Assembly: GCA_021799485.1 (NCBI GenBank)
Contig: JAJZAK010000004.1
Coordinates: forward strand, 1 to 64,000
Reading direction: 5' to 3'
DNA length: 64,000 nt
From: a bacterium
GTDB lineage: Bacteria > Elusimicrobiota > Elusimicrobia > UBA1565 > UBA9628
Under the pieces are notes generated by a model that did not search any database, was not told where the DNA came from, and saw nothing but the letters and a program-made list of their open reading frames with translations. Each line of letters starts with the position of its first letter. Positions within the stretch are counted from its first letter, which is position 1. Of this stretch, positions 56,944-64,000 are shown one piece after another. Made by a program: the position numbers and the translations under genes.

Positions 56944-57966
56944 ATGTGTTGGATGTCCCCCCGAAGCATCCTGTTCTGTGCGTTTTTCTTTGTTACAGTG
57001 TATTATCCGCCAAGAACCTGCTCGGCGCAGGAAAACTCCGGCAGTTTAAAAATAGACGTCATACCCGATATGCGATGGAGCGCCTCGGGAGGCGGGCCGC
57101 TGTCTTATCACTTTAACTCCACTGCCCTCACATCATATCAGGGAGATTTCACTATCCACCAAGGCGGTGGGATTTTCATGGGTTTCAACGCGGCTTCAGC
57201 CAACAACTGGATCGGCCGATCGAGCATCTATAATTATTTCGCGGGCTACATCGGCTGGAGCAAGGTCACTATGCAGGTCGAAAACAGCCGACTGACGGGC
57301 AATGCCTCCTGGAGCGGATCCTTGCCATCCGGCGAGGCGGCACAAACCTCTTTTAACAGTGTATTCATGCTTGTCGACGCTGACTATCAGATATACCCGC
57401 GCGCCGACCCCACTGTCAATATGGTCTTTGGCCCGAGCTACGCCGCATTCAAGCTGCCGATGACGATCGATACGGAGGTGGGACCCGCAGGGCAATATAA
57501 CGGCTCTGGTAGTTTCCCAGGTCAGTCCGTCTATGATGCCGATTATCCAATTAGCGCCTACATGCTTCATTTCGGGATGGGAAAGGTTTTCCATATTATG
57601 CTTGACCAAAAACCGGCTCCGGGAGCTCCTTTCCTTGATTTCAACGAGAGGCTTGGATTCGGGACAACTTCTCTTGACGCCCAGACCCTTGCGGAGGCAT
57701 CGGCCGCCAACTCGGGGATGCAGGCTGCCACCAGAAACGTCATCGACTTCCTTTCGGACTTCAGCCTGGACGCCGGCATGCGGTGGAAATACCCAGTTTA
57801 CGGGATCCCCGTTTCCTTCGGGATCGGGTATAAGGTAGGGATTTTCTTGGTCGCCGCACCAAATTTAAGCGTCGTCGGTCCTGGCGTTGGGCAATTTGAG
57901 CCGCTCCCTCGAAGCTACGACCTTCTAAGCCAAGGCGTGCTACTGCGCCTGAAAGTCGCATTCTAG
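56944..57966 (+). CDS. Secreted/outer-membrane hypothetical protein
   Basis: Signal peptide-like start, alternating hydrophobic beta pattern, C-terminal aromatic ...LLRLKVAF typical of beta-barrels. Confidence 0.7.
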   Translation: MCWMSPRSILFCAFFFVTVYYPPRTCSAQENSGSLKIDVIPDMRWSASGGGPLSYHFNSTALTSYQGDFTIHQGGGIFMGFNAASANNWIGRSSIYNYFAGYIGWSKVTMQVENSRLTGNASWSGSLPSGEAAQTSFNSVFMLVDADYQIYPRADPTVNMVFGPSYAAFKLPMTIDTEVGPAGQYNGSGSFPGQSVYDADYPISAYMLHFGMGKVFHIMLDQKPAPGAPFLDFNERLGFGTTSLDAQTLAEASAANSGMQAATRNVIDFLSDFSLDAGMRWKYPVYGIPVSFGIGYKVGIFLVAAPNLSVVGPGVGQFEPLPRSYDLLSQGVLLRLKVAF

Positions 57967-58095
57967 CCTACCTTTTGCTCCCGGTTCCCCAGCTAGCAGG
58001 CTGCCGAAAAACCCTTGATTTTTTGGAACAATTCGCGGTTAACAGCCAAAAAAGCAATTTCTTCGACGGGAAGATGCTTCCCCTCCCACGGGACA

Positions 58096-58124
58096 AGCCG
58101 GGGTAGTTCGAGTCCCCGGAGCCA
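58096..58124 (+). pseudogene. Degenerate tRNA 3'-end remnant (T-arm/acceptor) at island right boundary
   Basis: CCGGGGTAGTTCGAGTCCCCGGAGCCA resembles the tRNA-Asn 3' end GTAGGTTCGAGTCCTACCCGGGGAGCCA. Confidence 0.55.
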
Positions 58125-58316
58125 ATTTTTGATGGACGGGGCGCGCCGCCCCGCCGCTTAACAGCCGGGCCGCGCTTCCTCGTCGAGGAATCCCCCGCCC
58201 GCCCCGGCCGATGCTCCCGAGCGAGCATCTTTTCGCACCAACCGCAGCACCCTGGTGCGACTCGAAGCATCAAAGCATCGGAATTCGCAAAGCGCGCCGC
58301 TTCCGGGGTTAGCGGC
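58118..58316. repeat. 199-bp structured repeat, copy B
   Basis: Same length and near-identical flanks as copy A; diverged central hairpins. Confidence 0.9.
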
Positions 58317-58509
58317 TTGATCGACCTGCTGCGGCTACCGGAAAAGAAACTGCCCGCCTTTCTTCAATCGGGGCCCCCAGCTATACTTCGCGCTTTGATT
58401 TTTCGCCGGACACCAGTGGAATCGCGCCGCGCTTCACAAGCCGACGACGGTTTTCTTCCCCCATTTCAACACCAAAACGACATGGCTTCGGCAACACTAA
58501 AGTCGAACG

Positions 58510-59820
58510 CTACTTAACTTGTGCCACGCCAACCTCCTGGGTGCTAAACAAGCGCTTGGGTGTTTGCTCCGAGAACCGAATAGAAAAGGCGGAGGCCACC
58601 TCAGGCCGAAGCCTTACCCATGGATCGGCCAACTCCGCAGAATTGTATTGGAAAGGCACCAAAGGATCAAATGGCGTATCATCGATTCGAAATCCAGGAG
58701 CCTTGATCTCCGCGAGTTTGTATTCGTTGGCGTAGAGATGGATGGCACTGACCTTCTCGGCTAGCCGCTGATTTAGAATAAATAAGATCCAACATTCATC
58801 AATATCCCGTAAATTGGGGGCTGCTTTAAGACGGATCAGATCATCAAAGGAGTATTGCAGGTGTATTGCCTTAATTGAAGTTAAGCCAACACCGGACGAA
58901 CTCATGGATAGCTCCAACTCAAGATCGCGCCTTATCCCGGCTAAAGATTCTACTGCAGCCGAATTCCATTTCTTCAGCCACTGTCCGCCACTTACGCCGC
59001 CACAAATACCCGAATCGTCATGCAAATCGCTCACCGATCGCGCCTTTGGTCGATCCCTATTATCGGTTGAACCGAACATCATGCCCGCGATCGCATCTGG
59101 CTGGTTCCTTAGAAACACCTCCGCAAATGCCCTGAAGTGGCCAATTTCAGAGCAAGAGTATTCTCGATCGAGTTCCAGTTCGCATCCAAAATACGCCAGA
59201 GGCAACGCTGCTTCCTGAAGAAAATGGATGCGGTTTAGCGACTGCTGAATTTGTCCTAAACCATTGCCGATTAAGGATTGGATGTCGTCCCCCCATCGCG
59301 AAAAGAAACTTGTTTGCTCCTCTTGGGACATTGGAATGCCCAAGTATTGGACCCGAATGCCAAACCCATCCGGACTATCCAATGGAATCCTGATTCGCTC
59401 CCTGTCAAAGACATCCGCATAAAGAAGTCCTTTTGACTTCGCAGCCTGAATCAGGGCCTCCTTTTCTCCAATCGTCAGGTTTATGTTTGTAAAAAAAACA
59501 AACCCCTCAGGCCTAGGTTTTTGTTTAAGAGCTTCTTCGAGGTCAGAATGAAATTTTTCCTGAGCACTCCTCTTATTGTCGTTCGAGTCGGTCGCTTGAT
59601 TGACAAATCCGATTGCGCCAAATACCTGCCGTACTCCATTAAGACGCGCCTCTATATCCCGGCCTCCATCTGGGCCCCCGCGCGGATGGCGCGGCCGAAC
59701 ATCCGAGAATCGACGGTCTAACCTCATCACCGCCAGGCAAAGTCGCTCCCGGTCCAGCTGATTGGAATCAAGATACTTTTTCAGGCGTTCATCTGTTTTG
59801 TAAATTATCTCGCTAGACAC
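58510..59820 (-). CDS. Putative PD-(D/E)xK nuclease-like defence protein, partner of ISP enzyme
   Basis: N-terminal RHPRGGPDGGRDIEARLNGVRQVFGAIGFVNQATDSNDNKR; long unknown C-terminal domain; begins 1 nt after the ISP stop. Confidence 0.55.
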   Translation of the reverse strand: MSSEIIYKTDERLKKYLDSNQLDRERLCLAVMRLDRRFSDVRPRHPRGGPDGGRDIEARLNGVRQVFGAIGFVNQATDSNDNKRSAQEKFHSDLEEALKQKPRPEGFVFFTNINLTIGEKEALIQAAKSKGLLYADVFDRERIRIPLDSPDGFGIRVQYLGIPMSQEEQTSFFSRWGDDIQSLIGNGLGQIQQSLNRIHFLQEAALPLAYFGCELELDREYSCSEIGHFRAFAEVFLRNQPDAIAGMMFGSTDNRDRPKARSVSDLHDDSGICGGVSGGQWLKKWNSAAVESLAGIRRDLELELSMSSSGVGLTSIKAIHLQYSFDDLIRLKAAPNLRDIDECWILFILNQRLAEKVSAIHLYANEYKLAEIKAPGFRIDDTPFDPLVPFQYNSAELADPWVRLRPEVASAFSIRFSEQTPKRLFSTQEVGVAQVK

Positions 59821-59821
59821 G

Positions 59822-62800
59822 TTAGGCTCCCTTGAAAAGGTGGCTCCTCCCTAGCACCATCGCTTCAGCAGCCGATTGCCTCTCATATAACGGTGGAATG
59901 CTTTTGACGATCTTCATCGTCTCCAGGCTCACGCGGACGATGCGCTTGACGAGGTTCACGATGTATTTCGGGTCGTCCGACCAGTCGTTGGGGTCGTTTT
60001 CGATGCCGCTGTCCTTGTCGACGGCGACTTGGTATCGGTCCATGATCCATTCGATCGCGGGCTTGCCGTTCACCACGTATTCGTAGGCCTCGAGAGGGAT
60101 GTTCTCCAAGGTCAGGCGGCTGTTGTAGATGATCCTGGTTTTGTCCTCGTCCTTGCCTTGCTTGGCAAAGCGCATCTTCTCGACGCGGTAGAGCTTCTTG
60201 GGATCGGCGGAAGACCCATCGAGGCGCTCCTTGATCGGGTAGGGCTCGACCGTCTCGTAGTTCAAGTGCCAGCGGGCGAGCTCCCGTCCGGCCTTGCTGA
60301 AGGCCCAGAAGTCCTTGGCCAGGGGTATGCGCGGAAGCATCTTCTTTAAGTCCGCCGCGAAGCGGCGCTTATATTCCGGCGAGTGCAGGATGCCGTAGAC
60401 GTAGTAGAAGATGTCTTCCTTGCCGATCTTGCCGCCGTAGGCCTTCTCGAACTCGGCTACGGCCGCGTCGTTGATGGCATCTTTTTTGACCGGCCCGCTT
60501 GATTTCGCGCCCGCCGCGAAAAGCTCGCCGAAATCCTCGGCCCGCTCATAAAAATAGAGCGGGAAGCATTGTCCGCCGGCATCATGCAGATTCAGATCTG
60601 GGACGGCATCCGTTATCAGCGCGGAAAATTCCTTGCTCGCTCCGACACCGCTTACTGAAATCGCCAGATTCTTCAGCGCGGGCTCCGGGAAAATGCGCGG
60701 CATCTGATAAACCCTCTCGTTGAAGCGCCGGTTGAAGTACATCCATTGCTTGCAGTAGGGGCGGTACATTCCTTGCACGAGAGATTCGGGCTCGAATTCG
60801 TAATATTTCCCTTTGGCAAGATCATTTTTGAGATTCACCGTCCAACTGATCTTCTTGGGGTCGTTGTCTATAAAATTCTCGACGGAGACCATCCGGCCGA
60901 TCTTCTTTTGATGCTTGTGGTAGGCCGAGACCTGATCGTTGTAAAAGCCGATCATCCGGCGCATGTCCTCCGCCACCTTTTCCTTGGAAAAATTGTAGGT
61001 CCAGGCGTCGCGGTTTGTGACCACACCTAAAGAGTAGAGCGTCCACAATGGCGGCCGTTTTTCTATTCCTTCCTTGTCGCCAGTGGGGATAAATTTCTCG
61101 AAGGCCGGATCGCGCTGGTTGATCCAGTCATGGTTGGCGTTGGGAACGATCTTCTTCCAGGGGACTTCCGTGATGTCGCCGCAGTCCTGGATGATCTTTA
61201 GCTTCTCATCGCGGCTCAAGTAGTCGCCGATGTCGTGGTAGAAAATCCGTCCTTTCTCCTTGGCCGCTGGATTTTTGACCAGCAAGGTAATCGCGATCGC
61301 AGTCCGCGTTCCTTCGCCAAAAACATTGCCTTTTTCCATTCGACGCTGTTCGCCAGAGGTGCGGGCATTGCCCCTCAAGTTGAAGCAGTAAACGGACGAG
61401 AACTCATCGGCCAGACACTTGCGCAGGCCATCGGCGGCGTTGCCGTCAATAAACGAGCCGTTGCTCACGAAACAGATGACGCCCCTGTCCTTGATTCGGT
61501 CGCTGGCCCAACGGATGGATCGGATGTAGGAATCGTAAAGCGTTTGCTTGAGCCCGCCGGAAGAATGTGCGGCATACGTCGTTTTAATCCGCGCATCCAA
61601 GTTGGGATACTTCAAATTCTTGTTGGCGTCGTTTTCGCTGGTCTGTCTAGCCGAATAAGGCGGATTGCCGATGATGACGCGGATGTCGGCCTTTTTCTGC
61701 CGCGCCGCGCGCTTGTTGTTCTCGGGGAAGGTCGGCTCCTGCCCCGGCTCCACTCCCTCGGAGAGCTGGAAGGTGTCCGTCAGGACGATCCCGTCGAAGG
61801 GGCGATACTTCCCGCCCGCGGCGCGGTGATAGGCTTCCTCGATGTTGACGGCGGCGATGTAGTAGGCGAGGAGGACGATTTCGTTGGCATGAAGCTCCTC
61901 CTCGTACTTGCGCGGCAGGTCCTTGGGGGCGATCATCCCGCTTTGGATCAAACGCACGATGAAGGTCCCCGTGCCGGTGAAGGGGTCCAGGATATGGACG
62001 CCCTTGTCGCCTAAGTCCGCGCCAAACTCCCGCTTGAGCGCCGCCGCGGCGCTTTTGAGTATGAAATCCACGATGGGAATCGGCGTGTAGACGATGCCGA
62101 GCCGCTCCGCCAGGCGCGGGAAGGCCGCCCGGAAAAACTTCTCATAGAGCTCCGTGACGACGCGCTGGCGGCCCTCCGGCGTGTCGAGGCCCTGGGCGCG
62201 CTCCCGGACGCTCGCGTAGAACTTATCGAGGGCCACCGTCTCCTTCTCAAGAGACTGGTCCTCCAGAGCGTCCACCATTTTCTGCATGGCGATCGAGACG
62301 GGGTTGTGCTTGGTGAATTCGTAGCCCTCGAAAAGAGCGTCGAAGACGGGTTTTGTGATGAGGTGCTGGGAGAGCATCTCGACGGCGGCCGCCTCGTCGA
62401 TACTGGGATTGATGTTGCGCTGGAGGCCCTTGAGAAATGAAGCAAAAACCGCCCGTGCCTTCTTGTTTGGGCCATCGAGGACAGCCTTGATCCTTGTTGA
62501 GTGCCGCTCGGCGATCCGGGCCACGTCCTTGGCCCAGTTCTCCCAATACTCGCGCTGGCCGCATCTAAGGACGATCTTGGCGTAAATGGCGTCGCGCCAC
62601 TCCTCGATATGGGGGAAATCAACCGCGAGCCGGGCGGCGTCCTGAAGCGAGGAAGCCTCCCCCTCGCCGTCCCAGCCGCCGACGCCGATGACCTGGATTT
62701 GATCCGGGCGCATTTTATTGAGATCGATCTTGTTGATCGTGGCGTTGAAGCGGTCGTCGTGAGCCCGCAGGGCCTGGAGGACCTGCCAGATCACCTTGTA

Positions 62801-64000
62801 TTTCTGGTTGTCCCTGAGGGCCTCCTCGGGCGGCATGTCCGCCGGGATGGCCACGGGGAGAATGATGTAGCCGTATTCCTTGCCCGGAGCCTTGCGCATG
62901 ACGCGGCCGACCGACTGCACGACGTCCACGACGGAATTGCGCGGGTTGAGAAACAGCACCGCGTCCAAGGCAGGCACGTCCACGCCCTCGGCCAGGCACC
63001 GGGCGTTGGAGAGAATGCGGCAGACGCCGTCCTCCGTTTCGGCCTTAAGCCAGTCGAGCCTCTCGTTGCGCTTCAAGGCGTTGAAGGTGCCGTCCACGTG
63101 CTCCGCCTCGCAGGCGATCGCCGCGCGGCTTGCGCCGCTCATCTTCTGGTGCTCGCCCACGACGACCGAGAACAGCCCCGCGATCCTCTGGGAATCCTTG
63201 ATGGAGCGGCAAAAGGCCACGGCCCGGCGCATCGGCGCGGCGTCGAGCGCGGCGTAGCCATTGTCTTTCCCGACAAAGCGTTTCGAGAGCCCATTCCAGC
63301 AGCCGACGATTTTCGCCGCGTCTTCGAGATTCATCTCGGTGTTTCGATCCGCCAGCTGCTTTTGAAACGTCCGGCCGACGAACTTCTCGTCCACGGCCAG
63401 CACCATGACCTTGTAGTCGGAGAGCAGAGCCTCCCGGACGGCCTCGGAAAACCCGAGGCGGTGGAATTCGGGGCCGAAGACCTGCTCGTCATCCATCGAG
63501 CAAAGGAGGGCGTCCGCTTCCTTGGCCTTGGTCTTGGCCTCGTCGCCGTAAATGCGCGGTGTCGCCGTCATGTAAAGGCGCTTCTTGGCCTTGATGAAGT
63601 CGGCGTCGTGGACGCGGACAAAATACGACTCGTCCTCGTCCGCGAGCGTCACGCCCGTGGTTCGATGCGCCTCGTCGCAGATGACGAGGTCGAAGGCGGG
63701 CAAGCCGTGCTTCTTCTGCGCCTCCGAGACGACCTTGATGGACTGGTAGGTCGAGAAAACGACGGTCAGGCTTTTTGTGCTCGCCCCAGCCTTGACCTGC
63801 CGGGCGAACTTGGCCGCGTCCGTGGTCGCGGGATAGGCCAGGTCGTGGACGCCGATGTCCTCGCTGGCCGATCTTTTGCCGACCTTGACGTCGGAGCAGA
63901 CGACATGGCCGCGAAGCGGCGCCTCCGCTTCGGCGGTCCACTCCCGCAGCGATTGGGAAACAAGCGAGATCGAGGGGACCAGATAAAGCACCCGGCCGTT
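59822..64000 (-). CDS. Type ISP-like restriction-modification enzyme (helicase + N6-adenine methyltransferase), N-terminus beyond window
   Basis: SF2 helicase (VICDEAHRTTG, TATPRIYGDEA, QSVGRVMRKAPGKEYGYIILP), then MTase motifs ILDPFTGTGTFIVRLIQ and VIIGNPPYSARQ, then long C-terminal specificity region in one ORF. Confidence 0.92.
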   Translation of the reverse strand, partial: NGRVLYLVPSISLVSQSLREWTAEAEAPLRGHVVCSDVKVGKRSASEDIGVHDLAYPATTDAAKFARQVKAGASTKSLTVVFSTYQSIKVVSEAQKKHGLPAFDLVICDEAHRTTGVTLADEDESYFVRVHDADFIKAKKRLYMTATPRIYGDEAKTKAKEADALLCSMDDEQVFGPEFHRLGFSEAVREALLSDYKVMVLAVDEKFVGRTFQKQLADRNTEMNLEDAAKIVGCWNGLSKRFVGKDNGYAALDAAPMRRAVAFCRSIKDSQRIAGLFSVVVGEHQKMSGASRAAIACEAEHVDGTFNALKRNERLDWLKAETEDGVCRILSNARCLAEGVDVPALDAVLFLNPRNSVVDVVQSVGRVMRKAPGKEYGYIILPVAIPADMPPEEALRDNQKYKVIWQVLQALRAHDDRFNATINKIDLNKMRPDQIQVIGVGGWDGEGEASSLQDAARLAVDFPHIEEWRDAIYAKIVLRCGQREYWENWAKDVARIAERHSTRIKAVLDGPNKKARAVFASFLKGLQRNINPSIDEAAAVEMLSQHLITKPVFDALFEGYEFTKHNPVSIAMQKMVDALEDQSLEKETVALDKFYASVRERAQGLDTPEGRQRVVTELYEKFFRAAFPRLAERLGIVYTPIPIVDFILKSAAAALKREFGADLGDKGVHILDPFTGTGTFIVRLIQSGMIAPKDLPRKYEEELHANEIVLLAYYIAAVNIEEAYHRAAGGKYRPFDGIVLTDTFQLSEGVEPGQEPTFPENNKRAARQKKADIRVIIGNPPYSARQTSENDANKNLKYPNLDARIKTTYAAHSSGGLKQTLYDSYIRSIRWASDRIKDRGVICFVSNGSFIDGNAADGLRKCLADEFSSVYCFNLRGNARTSGEQRRMEKGNVFGEGTRTAIAITLLVKNPAAKEKGRIFYHDIGDYLSRDEKLKIIQDCGDITEVPWKKIVPNANHDWINQRDPAFEKFIPTGDKEGIEKRPPLWTLYSLGVVTNRDAWTYNFSKEKVAEDMRRMIGFYNDQVSAYHKHQKKIGRMVSVENFIDNDPKKISWTVNLKNDLAKGKYYEFEPESLVQGMYRPYCKQWMYFNRRFNERVYQMPRIFPEPALKNLAISVSGVGASKEFSALITDAVPDLNLHDAGGQCFPLYFYERAEDFGELFAAGAKSSGPVKKDAINDAAVAEFEKAYGGKIGKEDIFYYVYGILHSPEYKRRFAADLKKMLPRIPLAKDFWAFSKAGRELARWHLNYETVEPYPIKERLDGSSADPKKLYRVEKMRFAKQGKDEDKTRIIYNSRLTLENIPLEAYEYVVNGKPAIEWIMDRYQVAVDKDSGIENDPNDWSDDPKYIVNLVKRIVRVSLETMKIVKSIPPLYERQSAAEAMVLGRSHLFKGA

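Overview
High-GC bacterial chromosome window (about 64 kb) with dense coding. I suspect an Elusimicrobiota-like genome, but that is only an inference. Main blocks, left to right: (1) a secreted caspase-family protease cut by the window edge, a DEAD-box helicase and an ankyrin protein. (2) A roughly 25 kb nucleobase-catabolism supercluster (about 3.8-28.9 kb) covering reductive pyrimidine degradation (PreT/PreA, hydantoinase, beta-ureidopropionase, aminotransferases, semialdehyde dehydrogenase) and oxidative purine degradation (deaminases, three-subunit xanthine dehydrogenase with XdhC/MocA-like factors, membrane urate oxidase, HIU hydrolase, OHCU decarboxylase, allantoinase, allantoicase, HpcH/HpaI-like aldolase). 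(3) Housekeeping genes (fpr, a bacterial histone-fold protein, tRNA-Met, response regulator, M1 peptidase, acyl-CoA dehydrogenase, rnc, acpP, fabG, rpmF, glycosyltransferases, icd, SpoIID). (4) A tRNA Lys-Gly-Leu cluster followed by tig, lon, a class V aminotransferase, an ABC exporter and a histidine kinase. (5) A tRNA-Asn-associated, AT-richer island bounded by two 199-bp structured direct repeats, carrying a 10-cysteine secreted peptide and a DsbA-like protein. (6) A single-polypeptide Type ISP-like restriction-modification enzyme with a co-transcribed putative nuclease partner. The best leads are a CxxC-x9-CxxC insertion in the active-site loop of isocitrate dehydrogenase, the bacterial histone, the 199-bp repeats with compensatory base changes, the Cys-rich peptide island, a 268-bp MITE-like element splitting a TAATG gene junction, and the nuclease partner of the ISP enzyme.
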